From assembly GCF_002257585.1 (NCBI RefSeq), contig NZ_CP022743.1:2232001-2296000 (forward strand): a DNA stretch of 64,000 nucleotides. Direction: 5' to 3'. The notes under the pieces were generated by a model. It saw only the letters and a program-made list of their open reading frames with translations, searched no databases and was not told where the DNA came from. The position numbers and the translations under genes were made by a program. Of this stretch, positions 26,979 to 36,736 are shown piece after piece. This DNA is from Mucilaginibacter xinganensis. GTDB lineage: Bacteria > Bacteroidota > Bacteroidia > Sphingobacteriales > Sphingobacteriaceae. The stretch's first letter is position 1, and each line of letters starts with the position of its first letter.

Positions 26979-27929
26979 ATGATAAAAATATTAGCCAATG
27001 ATGGCATCGATCCGATAGGCAAAAAAATGCTGGAGGATGCCGGTTTTTTTGTAGATACAAATAACATTCCGCAGGAAGAGCTTCCTGTAAAATTACAGGG
27101 TTACGATGCGATAACTGTACGTAGCGCCACTAAAGTTCGAAAAGCATTAATAGATGCCTGTCCTAATCTGAAGCTGATTGGCAGGGGTGGTGTAGGTGTT
27201 GATAATATTGATGTTGATTATGCCAAAGAAAAAGGCCTGGGCGTATATAACACGCCTGCTTCATCATCATTGTCGGTAGCCGAACTGGTATTTGCACAAC
27301 TATTCGGTTGTGTGCGTTTTTTACCTGACAGCAACCGTAAGATGCCTGTTGAAGGCAACACTAAATTTAACGACCTTAAAAAAGCTTACGCTAAAGGTAT
27401 TGAGCTGCGCGATAAAACTTTAGGTATAGTAGGTTTTGGGCGCATTGGCCGCGAGGTGGCTAAGATTGCTATTGGTGTTGGTATGAATGTATTGGCGTAT
27501 GACCTTTATCCGTTTAGCCCCGAGCTGGAGCTTACCCTGGGCGGTGGTACAAAAGTTAAAGTAGCTGTTAAATCAGCAACACTTGATGAAATAATTAAAA
27601 CGGCTGATTTTATTACACTGCACACCCCCTTTGTTGACAAAGCGTTAATTGGTGCGGCAGAGTTGGCTCAAATGAAAAAAGGCGTGGGCCTGGTGAATAT
27701 CTCCCGTGGCGGTTTAATTGATGAGTTGGCTTTGGTTGATGCTTTAAACAGCGGCCAGGTTTCTTTCGCAGCATTGGATGTGTTTGACAACGAGCCAACG
27801 CCCCGTGAAGAAATAATCAAACATCCGAAGATTTCTTTAACACCGCACATCGGCGCTGCAACCAATGAGGCCCAGGAACGGATTGGTGTTGAATTGGCGA
27901 GCTTGATTATTGGGCACTTTAATAAATAA
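26979..27929 (+). CDS. serA: D-3-phosphoglycerate dehydrogenase, short form
   Basis: First enzyme of serine synthesis, NAD-dependent. 316 aa with no C-terminal ACT domain, the short form without the classical allosteric module. Substrate-domain motif VRSATKVRKALIDACPNLKLIGRGGVGVDNIDVDYAKEKG, NAD motif LGIVGFGRIGREVAKIA, then the catalytic Arg in NISRGGLIDE, Glu in DVFDNEP and His in LTPHIGAATNEAQ. Following serC on the same strand supports the assignment over other 2-hydroxyacid dehydrogenases. Confidence 0.93.
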   Translation: MIKILANDGIDPIGKKMLEDAGFFVDTNNIPQEELPVKLQGYDAITVRSATKVRKALIDACPNLKLIGRGGVGVDNIDVDYAKEKGLGVYNTPASSSLSVAELVFAQLFGCVRFLPDSNRKMPVEGNTKFNDLKKAYAKGIELRDKTLGIVGFGRIGREVAKIAIGVGMNVLAYDLYPFSPELELTLGGGTKVKVAVKSATLDEIIKTADFITLHTPFVDKALIGAAELAQMKKGVGLVNISRGGLIDELALVDALNSGQVSFAALDVFDNEPTPREEIIKHPKISLTPHIGAATNEAQERIGVELASLIIGHFNK

Positions 27930-27993
27930 TTGATACAATGTCGCGGTGAATTAGTTTGAATTTTACAACTTTTTGAAGCGCGAATTTCATATA

Positions 27994-28030
27994 AAGGCAT
28001 GAATTGAACTTGATCAATTCATGCCTTTTT
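27994..28030 (+). terminator. Bidirectional terminator after serA
   Basis: A perfect 14-base stem (AAGGCATGAATTGA with TCAATTCATGCCTT) followed by TTTTT. It lies between convergent genes and can serve both. Confidence 0.85.
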
Positions 28031-28044
28031 TGTTTAGGGAAAAC

Positions 28045-29439
28045 TTACGAAAGCAAATAAGAAACGCCCTTTGCCGGTATGGTTACCGCATAACCTTCTC
28101 CCGTTAAAGCATCTGCCAAGGCCTGCATGCTGGATGTTTCTCCGTGTACCAAAAAAACATTTTTTAGTTTTGCCTTGTCCTGCTGTTTAACGGTATTAAC
28201 AAGGTCATCATGATCGCCGTGAGCGCTTAGCACATCGGTTTGCTTAATGGTAGCGTAAACGGCAAGCTCGCGGTCTTTAATGTGTACAATGGGGTCTCCG
28301 CGTAGCAAACGATGCCCAAGTGTGCCTTTTGCGCAGTAACCGATAAATAATATGGTACAGTAGTAATTCTGGATGTTATAAAAAAGGTGATCCTGGATTC
28401 GCCCGCCCTCCAGCATTCCGGCTGATGAAATGATGATACACGGCTCGAAGTAATTAGAAACCTGGCGGCTGTCTTTAAGCGATTCAACATATTCCAGGTT
28501 GTCAAATTCAAACTCATCGCCCCGTTTACTGTAAAAGTCCTGCGCTTCCTGGTTCACCAGGTAATGGTATTTGCGAAATACCCCGGTTGAGCGGGTAGCC
28601 AGCGGGCTGTCAACAAACACCTTTACCGGTGGCAGCAAACCGCTGCTGAAGATCTTATTGAGCGAGTAAACCAATGATTGGGTACGCCCTATGCTAAACG
28701 CAGGGATTATCAGGCGGCCCTGCTCTTTAACACAGGCTTTTTCAATGGTTTCAACAAGTGCTTGTTCAACTGTTTTATCTTTGGTATGCAGCCTGCCGCC
28801 ATAGGTGGATTCAGTTACCAGGTAGTCAACAGGCGGCAATGTTTGCGGATCATCCAGCACCGGGTAGTTTTTTCGGCCAATATCACCGGTAAATGCAATC
28901 GACTTTTCTACCCCGTCTTCAATTACTTTAAATACAGCAGCGGCGGCTCCCAATAAATGTCCTACAGGTATAAACGTTAGCTCAATACTGCCATTTATAC
29001 GAAACGGTTTATTAAAACCGATGGTTACAAAGCGTTCCACGGTATCCATCACATGTTTTTGGAGATATAATGGTTGTGCGGCAGTGTTGAATTTTCCTTT
29101 CCGGTGTTTGCGCCCCTTGTCTGCCTTGCGCATAAATATATTTACAGAATCGAGCAGTAACAGTTCGGTCAGATCAGCAGTAGGCGGCGTGCACAAAATT
29201 TGCCCTTCAAATCCCAGGCGTACCAGCGTCGGTAAATTACCTGAATGGTCAATGTGGGCATGGGTGAGTATTACAACGTCTATTTCTTCAGGTTTAAAAA
29301 GAAAGTTTTCATTAGCCTGTATATTTCTGTCTTTTTCGTAGTCAAGGCCGCAATCTATCAATATTTTAAACTGTCCCACCTCAAGCAAATGCATGCTGCC
29401 TGTTACCTGTTGCGCAGCCCCGTGTATAGTTAATTTCAT
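28045..29439 (-). CDS. MBL-fold beta-CASP ribonuclease-like protein
   Basis: Metallo-beta-lactamase of the CPSF73/beta-CASP group, 464 aa. The zinc site is HAHIDHSG with H60, H62, D64 and H65; further ligands appear in PVGHLLGAAA and FTGDIGRK. The beta-CASP cap with VFVDSPLATRSTGVFRKY and an RMMK-like end (DVLSAHGDHDDLV, VFLVHGETSSMQALAD) is present. These enzymes cut RNA; the bacterial group is widespread and poorly characterised (related to TTHA0252). A palindrome CATCTTAA/TTAAGATG (29488-29507) in its upstream region could be an operator. Confidence 0.92.
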   Translation of the reverse strand: MKLTIHGAAQQVTGSMHLLEVGQFKILIDCGLDYEKDRNIQANENFLFKPEEIDVVILTHAHIDHSGNLPTLVRLGFEGQILCTPPTADLTELLLLDSVNIFMRKADKGRKHRKGKFNTAAQPLYLQKHVMDTVERFVTIGFNKPFRINGSIELTFIPVGHLLGAAAAVFKVIEDGVEKSIAFTGDIGRKNYPVLDDPQTLPPVDYLVTESTYGGRLHTKDKTVEQALVETIEKACVKEQGRLIIPAFSIGRTQSLVYSLNKIFSSGLLPPVKVFVDSPLATRSTGVFRKYHYLVNQEAQDFYSKRGDEFEFDNLEYVESLKDSRQVSNYFEPCIIISSAGMLEGGRIQDHLFYNIQNYYCTILFIGYCAKGTLGHRLLRGDPIVHIKDRELAVYATIKQTDVLSAHGDHDDLVNTVKQQDKAKLKNVFLVHGETSSMQALADALTGEGYAVTIPAKGVSYLLS

Positions 29440-29670
29440 CGTGTCAGTTCAATCGTTTGCTGGCGCTATTACTTTATGGTTTTGTAGCATCTTAAACAGT
29501 TAAGATGTCAACAAAGTAATAAACCAATAAACCAAATGCAAACTTATTATTAATGTTGTAACATTTTATGCAGAAATGATGCCCGGTTTAAAGTTTTTAC
29601 ATAAGTAATAATGATTTAATAAGTTTTTAAGATAATTAATTTATTTTCGTGATGACCAGATAAATTAGCC

Positions 29671-29958
29671 ATGATTAATCAAACTATTTACATAATAAAT
29701 ACCACAAAAGGGGAGTTGCACCTCACCATAACGCCGATAATTTCGAAACTGCCCACCGGCGATTTTTACGAAACCGGCGTGTATAAACTAACAGATGGTG
29801 TTACAGGAATGGGCGAAATAGCGTTTGACGAAAACAGGAATGAATGGACCTACGACGGTATAGATGAACTGAATTGGGAAGAAGCTGCCGAAGTTGCCGC
29901 ATTCATAAAAAACTACAAAGATCCTGCCGGGGCCGATCCTGATGCGCTTCAATCTTAG
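29671..29958 (+). CDS. Hypothetical 95 aa protein
   Basis: Not recognised. A small acidic soluble protein: beta-strand-rich N-terminal part (IYIINTTKGELHLTITPII, TGVYKLTDGVTGMGEIAFDE) and an acidic helix (ELNWEEAAEVAAFIKNYKD). No signal peptide or membrane helix. Such short proteins are frequent beside sugar-utilisation genes in Mucilaginibacter-type genomes, but there is no evidence tying it to the GH2 gene 100 bases downstream. Confidence 0.6.
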   Translation: MINQTIYIINTTKGELHLTITPIISKLPTGDFYETGVYKLTDGVTGMGEIAFDENRNEWTYDGIDELNWEEAAEVAAFIKNYKDPAGADPDALQS

Positions 29959-30059
29959 TAATAATTGTTATTTTAACAATAATAATGTTAAACATAGTAG
30001 GATTTAATGGTTTAGGTGATTAAATTTAGCCACCAATTATCGCTAACCTAAAGATTACT

Positions 30060-32468
30060 ATGTTCAAAAAGATCATTTTCATTGGATTATTGATGCTGCT
30101 TCGGATCGGGGTATCAGCTCAAAACACAGGGACTACGTTATTTGACGATAACTGGTTGTTTTACCGTGGCGGTGCCCTGAGCGCCGAAAATGAAAGCTAC
30201 GACGATTCCAAATGGCGAAAAGTTGACCTTCCGCACGACTGGAGCATCGAGGACCTGCCAGGCACGTCGTCACCCTTCACTCAAAATGCTATTAGCCAGG
30301 TTGGCGGTGGTTTTACCGTTGGCGGAACCGCATGGTATCGTAAAACTTTTATCATCCCTGCAGCTCAAAAGGGGAAGCGTGTGGTGATTCTTTTTGATGG
30401 GATTTACATGAATGCCAGCGTTTTTATAAACGGGCACGATTTAGGTACACATCCATATGGTTATACCAGTTTTTGGTACGATATTACCGATAAGTTAAAT
30501 ATTGGCGGCAAGAATATTATTGCTGTAGAAATAAAAAATGAAGGACAAAATACCCGATGGTATTCCGGTTCGGGAATTTACAGGCATGTTTGGCTAAAAG
30601 TGACTGATCCTGTGCATATAGCCCAATGGGGAACAGCAATAACCACACCCGAAGTAACCGAAAAAAATGCCGGGATTGCCATTAAAACCAATGTATTGAA
30701 TGAAAGCGCAACCGATGAAAAGATTAAGGTTATCACGAAAATAACAGACGGGAAAAACCATGAAGTGGCGCGATGTGAAGAAGAAGAGTTAGTTAAAACC
30801 GGAGCAGCTTATCAATTTACCAAGACTGTTAATATTGATAATCCTGATCTATGGTCGTGTGAATCGCCTGCGTTATATACCGCTGTTACTGAAGTTTATG
30901 CTGAAGGAAAATTAACCGATCAGCAAAAAAACACCTTTGGCATCCGTAAAATAACATTCGATACGGAGAATGGATTTCAGTTAAATGGGAAAACTGTTAA
31001 GTTAAAAGGTGGCTGTGTGCATAATGACAACGGGCCGCTGGGGTCTAAAACGTATGACAGGGCGGAAGAGCGAAAAGTTGAACTATTAAAAGCCAGCGGT
31101 TTTAACGCCATACGCTGTGCTCATAATCCGCCAGCTCCGGCCTTATTGGAAGCCTGTGACCGCCTGGGGATGCTGGTGATTGATGAAGCGTTTGACTGCT
31201 GGAAATACGGCAAAAATCCGTATGATTATCACCTGTATTTTAATGACTGGTGGAAAAAGGATATTACAAGCATGGTGATGCGCGACCGGAACCATCCGAG
31301 TGTGATTATGTGGAGCATAGGAAACGAGATCCAGGAAAAAGGAACACCCGAAGGCGCAGAAACCGCGAAGATTTTGGCTGCTTATACCAGGGGACTTGAT
31401 CCTGCAAGGCCGGTAACTTCAGCAGTTAATGATCTGAGACCGGATAAGGACCCTTACTTTGCAGCTTTGGATATAAGTGGATATAACTACGCTGTAAACA
31501 GTTACGGTTACGAATCCAGTACCTATGAGGCTGATCATAAGCGAATCCCCGGCAGGGTTATGATGGGTACCGAATCGTTCCCGTTAGAAGCCTTTGGGAA
31601 CTGGATGGAAGTATTGGATCATCCTTATGTTATAGGGGACTTTGTGTGGACATCATTTGACTATATTGGCGAGGCAAGTATAGGATGGCTGGGTTATCCG
31701 CAGGGTACCAGCTTTTATCCCTGGAACCTGGCTTACTGTGGTGATCTTGATATCTGCGGCTGGAAGCGCGCACAATCCTATTACCGTGATGCGCTGTGGA
31801 AAGAAAATCAGTTGTCCATTTTTGTGACATCGCCCAAACCTTCTTTTGCGCTCAATCCCAAAACTGCTTCATGGTCAAAGTGGAACTGGACCGACGTTGT
31901 TGCAGACTGGAATTGGAAGGGCTATGAAAATAAACCGCTAACGGTAAATGTAAATTCATCATGTGAGCAGGTAGAGTTGTTTTTAAATAATAAATCGCTG
32001 GGAAAAAAGGAAACCAACAGGGCTACCCGGTTTATGGCTTCATGGGCAGTGCCTTACCAGGCCGGTACATTAACGGCGATAGGATATAGCGGAGGCAAAA
32101 AAGTTAACACCTCGGTACTTTGTACTGCTGATGCACCCGCAAAAATTCAATTATCGGCAGACAGAACGAAATTAAAAGCAGATAACCAGGACCTGAGTTA
32201 TATTACAGTTGAACTTGCTGACGCAAAAGGTAACTTAAATCCGCGTGCTGTTAACCAGGTGGATTTTAAGGTTAGTGGTGCCGGTACAATAGTTGGGGTT
32301 GGCAATGCTAACCCACGGAGCGTGGAGAGCAATCAGTTGCCCCGGCGCAAAGCCTGGCGCGGCAAATGCATGGTAATTATTAAAACCACTGGTAAAGCGG
32401 GTGCTATAACATTAACGGCGAGTGCAGCTAACCTAACCGGAAAAACCGTAATTTTGCATAGTTATTGA
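30060..32468 (+). CDS. Glycoside hydrolase family 2 (beta-galactosidase-like)
   Basis: Exported glycosidase of 802 aa with a signal peptide (residues 1-20, MFKKIIFIGLLMLLRIGVSA). GH2 architecture: sugar-binding sandwich (~25-185, with GGTAWYRKTF), immunoglobulin-like domain (~190-300), TIM barrel (~300-590) and C-terminal Big/DUF4982-type domains. Acid/base E423 sits in WSIGNEIQE, and nucleophile E505 in MMGTESFPLE. IRCAHNPPAP and VIDEAFDCWKYG are typical of Bacteroidota GH2 enzymes. Substrate (galactoside, glucuronide or mannoside) cannot be fixed from sequence. No SusC/D pair is nearby. Confidence 0.92.
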   Translation: MFKKIIFIGLLMLLRIGVSAQNTGTTLFDDNWLFYRGGALSAENESYDDSKWRKVDLPHDWSIEDLPGTSSPFTQNAISQVGGGFTVGGTAWYRKTFIIPAAQKGKRVVILFDGIYMNASVFINGHDLGTHPYGYTSFWYDITDKLNIGGKNIIAVEIKNEGQNTRWYSGSGIYRHVWLKVTDPVHIAQWGTAITTPEVTEKNAGIAIKTNVLNESATDEKIKVITKITDGKNHEVARCEEEELVKTGAAYQFTKTVNIDNPDLWSCESPALYTAVTEVYAEGKLTDQQKNTFGIRKITFDTENGFQLNGKTVKLKGGCVHNDNGPLGSKTYDRAEERKVELLKASGFNAIRCAHNPPAPALLEACDRLGMLVIDEAFDCWKYGKNPYDYHLYFNDWWKKDITSMVMRDRNHPSVIMWSIGNEIQEKGTPEGAETAKILAAYTRGLDPARPVTSAVNDLRPDKDPYFAALDISGYNYAVNSYGYESSTYEADHKRIPGRVMMGTESFPLEAFGNWMEVLDHPYVIGDFVWTSFDYIGEASIGWLGYPQGTSFYPWNLAYCGDLDICGWKRAQSYYRDALWKENQLSIFVTSPKPSFALNPKTASWSKWNWTDVVADWNWKGYENKPLTVNVNSSCEQVELFLNNKSLGKKETNRATRFMASWAVPYQAGTLTAIGYSGGKKVNTSVLCTADAPAKIQLSADRTKLKADNQDLSYITVELADAKGNLNPRAVNQVDFKVSGAGTIVGVGNANPRSVESNQLPRRKAWRGKCMVIIKTTGKAGAITLTASAANLTGKTVILHSY

Positions 32469-32484
32469 ACTAAATACCCCCGGT

Positions 32485-33030
32485 ATGGAAGAAATAGAAA
32501 ACTTTTCGGATAAGATACACGAGCAAAGTAACGAACATGCACACCACATGTTAAGTGAGGGTAAAGAAAAGTGGGTGTTATATGTGGCGCTAACAACTGC
32601 TGTGTTTGCAGTGTTAGCGGCAATAGCGGGCCTTATGGCTGGTGCACACGCTGATGAAGCCATGTTGTCGCAAATGCGTGCATCAGATCAGTGGGCTTTT
32701 TACCAGGCAAAGGGTGTTAAATCTGAAATACTTATTTCCTCAAATAAAATCCTGGTAGCTATGGGGAAGCCGCCTGTTACCGAAGATTTAAACAAGGTAA
32801 AGGAAAATAAAGCAGAACAGGCTGCAATAATGGCTGAAGCGAAAACTTTTCAACAGGAAAGTGATGAACATACAGCCAAACACTCAACGCTCGCAAAAAG
32901 TGTAACCTTGTTCCAGGTTGCTATTGCTATTGGCGCCATATCTATCATAACCAAGCGAAAAGCACTTTGGTTGGGAAGTATGGGATTTGCAGCCATCGGA
33001 CTGTTCTTTTTATTGGGCGGATTTCTGTAA
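32485..33030 (+). CDS. DUF4337 membrane protein
   Basis: 181 aa protein with three hydrophobic segments: VLYVALTTAVFAVLAAIAGLMAG (~30-52), LFQVAIAIGAISIITKR (~140-157) and LWLGSMGFAAIGLFFLLGGF (~160-180). Between the first and second lies a charged helical stretch (SQMRASDQWAFYQAKGVKSEI, an indicator of DUF4337). A coiled coil-like KENKAEQAAIMAEAKTFQQES follows. Function unknown. It starts 16 bases after the GH2 stop and may be co-transcribed. Confidence 0.8.
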   Translation: MEEIENFSDKIHEQSNEHAHHMLSEGKEKWVLYVALTTAVFAVLAAIAGLMAGAHADEAMLSQMRASDQWAFYQAKGVKSEILISSNKILVAMGKPPVTEDLNKVKENKAEQAAIMAEAKTFQQESDEHTAKHSTLAKSVTLFQVAIAIGAISIITKRKALWLGSMGFAAIGLFFLLGGFL

Positions 33031-33511
33031 TACCAATACCTCAGCACCTGGGGATATCGCAAGTTTATGCATGTCGTGGTGGAATGCCGCTCTTTCGGAT
33101 AGCTAATTTAAAGCAAACAAAAGTCCTTAAGTTAGATTTTGGCAAACCGGCCAGGAAGTATATAACGGCTTTAATTTTAAACACTGCTACCTGGTTTTAT
33201 TTTGAGGTAAACGACGCGTAAATCGCGTGGTTTTACTAAATTATAGCCATTTAGTTAACCCCCAGTAATTAAATTGCTACCCTGCGAAACAACCCTTAGC
33301 GCCCTGAAAATATAATGACGAGATCATTCCTCCCGTGCAGGAGGAGGGCTCCGCTCTTTTTGATTTTGCTGTAAAGCAATAAAAGGCTGGGGGATGCGAG
33401 GTATTTGAACTGATGGCTAACTAAGCCGGCAACCAAATATCCAGGCAACCGGACGTAATAATAACCACGCTCCGCAAAAAATAATTTTAAAAACGTTGTT
33501 AATCTCAAACT
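33031..33511. other. Intergenic, short hairpins only
   Basis: 481 bases without a convincing gene. Both strands carry short open frames but none resembles a protein family. Hairpins occur at about 33331-33346 (CCTCC/GGAGG) and near 33370-33380 (TTGCT/AGCAA). The G-rich stretch resembles intergenic repeats common in this lineage, which a genome-wide search could confirm. Confidence 0.4.
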
Positions 33512-34387
33512 ATGAAAAAAAGAAGATTTAATTTTCGAAAAGAAATAATCAATATATTACTAATCCTAACCGGAATATTTAGCGCTGCATTTGGGCTTAA
33601 AGGTTTTTTGATCCCCAATGAATTTATTGATGGCGGGGTAACCGGAATTTCGCTGCTGATCAGTTCCATTACCCATTGGCCCATTTCAATTTTGATAATA
33701 GTGATCAATGTGCCTTTTATATGGCTGGGCTACAAACGCATAAATAAACTTTACGCGCTTAAAACATTGGTCGCCATATTGATCCTGTCGCTGGTGTTAT
33801 TCCTCGTTAATTTTCCGCATGTTACCAATGATAAACTGTTAACCGCTGTATTTGGTGGTTTTTTCCTGGGCACCGGAATAGGTTTGGCCATGCGCGGCGG
33901 TTGTGTTATAGATGGCACGGAGCTACTTGCTGTTTACATCAACCCAAAATCATTTTTGTCGGTAGGGCAAATCATTTTGGTCATTAATATAGCAATATTT
34001 GGTGTGGCTGCTTTTTTCCTGGGGATCCAGGCGTCGTTGTATTCCATCTTAACTTATCTTTCCGCATCGCAAACTATCAACTATATTATCTTGGGTTTTG
34101 ATGAATATACAGCGGTAACCATTATATCCCCTAAAAGTGAACTGATAAAAAATGTTATCATTCGCCAGTTGCACAGGGGCGTTACCGTATATAAAGGGGA
34201 AAGGGGATTTGGGAAGAACACAATTGAGGATAAAAATATCGACATCCTCTATGTTGTGATAACGCGCCTGGACGTGTCACGGCTGGTAACAACTGTTCAG
34301 CAGGTTGATCCGACCGCATTTATTATTACGCATTCGGTATCAGAGGTTAAAGGCGGATTGATTAAGCGGCATGTGCTGGCGCATTAA
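33512..34387 (+). CDS. YitT-family membrane protein (DUF161/DUF2179)
   Basis: 291 aa protein with five to six helices in the N-terminal two thirds (ILLILTGIFSAAFGLKGFLIP, TGISLLISSITHWPISILIIVINVPFIWLGY, ...LGTGIGLAMRGGCVIDGTELLAV) and a cytosolic C-terminal domain (YTAVTIISPKSELIKNVIIRQLHRGVTVYKGERGF) of the DUF2179 type. The GGVTGIS and RGGCVIDGTE motifs identify the family. Function is not established; recent work links DUF2179-type domains to small-molecule regulation. Monocistronic by context. Confidence 0.9.
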   Translation: MKKRRFNFRKEIINILLILTGIFSAAFGLKGFLIPNEFIDGGVTGISLLISSITHWPISILIIVINVPFIWLGYKRINKLYALKTLVAILILSLVLFLVNFPHVTNDKLLTAVFGGFFLGTGIGLAMRGGCVIDGTELLAVYINPKSFLSVGQIILVINIAIFGVAAFFLGIQASLYSILTYLSASQTINYIILGFDEYTAVTIISPKSELIKNVIIRQLHRGVTVYKGERGFGKNTIEDKNIDILYVVITRLDVSRLVTTVQQVDPTAFIITHSVSEVKGGLIKRHVLAH

Positions 34388-34568
34388 ACAAAATAACTGC
34401 GTAAACTATTTTGAACAGCTATATCAATGTAAATATGAGCACCTTTGCAAACGTAATTACTGGCAGACTTTTATTAATGCCTTTGGCAATGATTTAAGTA
34501 CTAAAAAATTACATCAACAATACGCCAATTATTGCGTTTAAAAATTACATTTGCCAAAATTTTAACAG

Positions 34569-35963
34569 ATGCAGAGTTACGAGGAATTTCTTGACCTGAG
34601 TGTAGGTTTCCCACAGGATGGTTTTGAAATAATTGAGGATGAATTATACTTTCATGACCTTAATTTAATGGAGATGATAGAAACGTACGGCACCCCCTTA
34701 CGCTTCACTTATTTACCTATAATTTCAAAAAAGATCCAGCAGGCAAAACTGCTGTTTCAGCAGGCGATCATTAAAAATAATTATCGCGGAAGCTATAAAT
34801 ATTGCTATTGTACCAAAAGTTCGCATTTTAAGCATATTGTTGAAGAAGCGCTTAAGAACGAGATCCACCTGGAAACATCATCTGCTTTTGACATGCCGAT
34901 GATTGATGCGCTGGAGAAAAAAGGTGCTGTTAGCAAGGATATCACGGTGATATGCAATGGGTTTAAAACATTTCAATATAAAACCTATATTGTTGATATG
35001 CTGCATGATGGATTTAAAAACATCATCCCGGTATTGGATAACAAGGAAGAATTCAACCTCTACGACGACGAGATTGAGATGGATACCCCCTGCAACCTGG
35101 GTATCAGGATAGCGGCGGAAGAACAACCTGATTCGCAGTTCTATACATCGCGCCTTGGGGTTAGGATGGAAGATATTATTGACTTTTATTACAATAAAAT
35201 AGAGGGTAACCCTAACTTTAAAGTGAAGTTGCTGCATTTCTTCATCAACTCCGGTATTTCTGATACACCATACTACTGGAACGAACTGGAAAAGTATGTT
35301 ACGCTTTACTGCAAATTTAAAAAGATAAACCCCGACCTGGATACGCTTGATATTGGCGGCGGAATGCCTTTTAAAGATTCGCTGGTATTTGATTTTGATT
35401 ATGAGTACATGATCAATGAAATTGTAAGCCGGATTAAGGAAATTTGCGCCGAGAACGATACGGTAGAGCCTGATATTATTACTGAATTTGGTAAATATAC
35501 CGTGGCCGAAGCATCAGGGATACTGTACAAGGTTTTGGGGCGCAAGCAACAGAATGACCGTGAAAGATGGCTGATGCTTGACGGATCATTTATTACCAAC
35601 CTGCCTGATGTTTGGGCACTTAACCAAAAATATATCCTGCTGCCGGTAAATAACTGGGATAGCGAATATGAACGCGTTAACCTTGGTGGCATAACCTGCG
35701 ACGGGCAGGATTATTATAACCAGGAAGCACACATGAACAGCGTATTTATGCCTAAAACCCGTAAGGTGCAATACCTGGGCTTTTTTAATACCGGGGCGTA
35801 CCAGGAAGTGTTAAGCGGTTACGGGGGCATTCATCATTGCCTGCTTCCATCGCCCAAACACGTTATCATCCGCCGCAACCGGGATGAAACTTTCAATTTC
35901 GAGGTTTTTGGCGAAGAACAGAACAGCAAGCAGGTGTTAAAGATCCTGGGTTATACTACCTAG
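34569..35963 (+). CDS. PLP-dependent arginine/diaminopimelate decarboxylase family
   Basis: 464 aa enzyme of the alanine racemase-like fold type III. The PLP lysine is probably in KYCYCTKSSHF (near residue 80); the phosphate-binding glycine motif is LDIGGGMP near 260, and YPITEFGKYTVAEASG carries further contacts. The Bacteroidota homologues are annotated as arginine decarboxylase (SpeA-like) although shorter than the 650 aa SpeA. Probable product is agmatine for polyamines, but diaminopimelate or carboxynorspermidine decarboxylase activity cannot be excluded. A TACATTTG box (34546-34553) lies 15 bases upstream and a terminator directly downstream. Confidence 0.8.
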   Translation: MQSYEEFLDLSVGFPQDGFEIIEDELYFHDLNLMEMIETYGTPLRFTYLPIISKKIQQAKLLFQQAIIKNNYRGSYKYCYCTKSSHFKHIVEEALKNEIHLETSSAFDMPMIDALEKKGAVSKDITVICNGFKTFQYKTYIVDMLHDGFKNIIPVLDNKEEFNLYDDEIEMDTPCNLGIRIAAEEQPDSQFYTSRLGVRMEDIIDFYYNKIEGNPNFKVKLLHFFINSGISDTPYYWNELEKYVTLYCKFKKINPDLDTLDIGGGMPFKDSLVFDFDYEYMINEIVSRIKEICAENDTVEPDIITEFGKYTVAEASGILYKVLGRKQQNDRERWLMLDGSFITNLPDVWALNQKYILLPVNNWDSEYERVNLGGITCDGQDYYNQEAHMNSVFMPKTRKVQYLGFFNTGAYQEVLSGYGGIHHCLLPSPKHVIIRRNRDETFNFEVFGEEQNSKQVLKILGYTT

Positions 35964-35987
35964 ATATTAGTACAAGCACAAAAAAAG

Positions 35988-36020
35988 CTGCCTGAAAAGT
36001 AATATTTCAGGCAGTTTTTT
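35988..36020 (+). terminator. Terminator after the decarboxylase gene
   Basis: A perfect 10-base stem (CTGCCTGAAA with TTTCAGGCAG) with a 7-base loop, followed by T7. On the minus strand it is followed by T's too, so it may serve both convergent genes. Confidence 0.9.
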
Positions 36021-36085
36021 TGTTTTAACGATAAAAGGTGAATATTTAAAAAATCGCTTAAAACAGGTCCTTTAAGCGGCTTTTC

Positions 36086-36736
36086 TTAAGCGTCGAGCTC
36101 TTTTTTCTTTTTTTGTTTAACCGTTTCAATCAGTTTTTCCTTTACCAGCACATCCATAATCAGCGGGTAGGTATTCGCTATTATAGGGCCTATATCATCT
36201 TTTTTAAACCAGCGTACATCGGTTATTCCTTCTTCCTTCTGCGGTTTTAAATTGTTCTGGCCCTTGCAGCGCATATTAAACCAATAAGTTTTTTTCAGCA
36301 CCAGCTCGCCTTTAAAAATATAGGAGTGGTAAGTTTTACAAATCCTGTCGTCAAGTTTGCTCACTTTTATCCCGCATTCTTCTTCTACCTCGCGCACGGC
36401 GGCTTCCTTTGTGCCCTCCCGTTTTTCAATTTTGCCTTTTGGCAGGTCCCATTTATTATTGCGGTAGATAAACAAAAACGCATTGTTCTCATTTTTTACC
36501 AGCCCGCCTGCAGCTCTTACCAACACAACACTTTTTACAATGGTCTTTAAAAACAGTTTGGCATCTGCGCATAAAACATAAAATAATTTACTTTTCTGTT
36601 TTACAATCCAGGTGTAAAGTATTTTCATATCAAATGCTTCAGCATCAATCTGCTTGTAATTTTCAATGTTTTTAGGTAGTGATTCTGTTAACAGAAGAAC
36701 CTTGTCGTTAATATAAATTCTGTATTTTTGCGCCAT
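36086..36736 (-). CDS. NUDIX hydrolase
   Basis: Hydrolase of nucleoside diphosphates linked to another moiety. I choose ATG 36736 (216 aa), AQKYRIYINDKVLLL; a 26-residue longer model would run into pyrE. The Nudix box is intact: GKIEKREGTKEAAVREVEEECGI, fitting G-x5-E-x7-R-E-x-x-E-E-x-G with the metal-binding glutamates. The N-terminal ~90 residues form an extra domain typical for these Sphingobacteriaceae proteins. The substrate is not predictable. Its start codon overlaps the pyrE start on the other strand by two bases. Confidence 0.88.
   Translation of the reverse strand: MAQKYRIYINDKVLLLTESLPKNIENYKQIDAEAFDMKILYTWIVKQKSKLFYVLCADAKLFLKTIVKSVVLVRAAGGLVKNENNAFLFIYRNNKWDLPKGKIEKREGTKEAAVREVEEECGIKVSKLDDRICKTYHSYIFKGELVLKKTYWFNMRCKGQNNLKPQKEEGITDVRWFKKDDIGPIIANTYPLIMDVLVKEKLIETVKQKKKKELDA
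36702..36730 (+). promoter_or_regulatory. Promoter of pyrE
   Basis: TTG (36702-36704), 18 bases and TATTTTTG (36723-36730) lie inside the 5' coding part of the NUDIX gene. The box ends four bases before the pyrE ATG, predicting a leaderless messenger. Confidence 0.7.

Noticed and set aside
32300..32400. Arg-rich stretch and small palindromes in the GH2 C-terminus, first thought to be an inserted repeat
   Set aside because: The amino acid pattern (S-x-E-S-x-Q, R-K-A-W-x-G) is what GH2 homologues normally have at this point, so no insertion is needed.
33031..33230. Open frame crossing the end of the DUF4337 gene
   Set aside because: It starts inside the known gene in another frame and its sequence after 33030 has no protein-like character.
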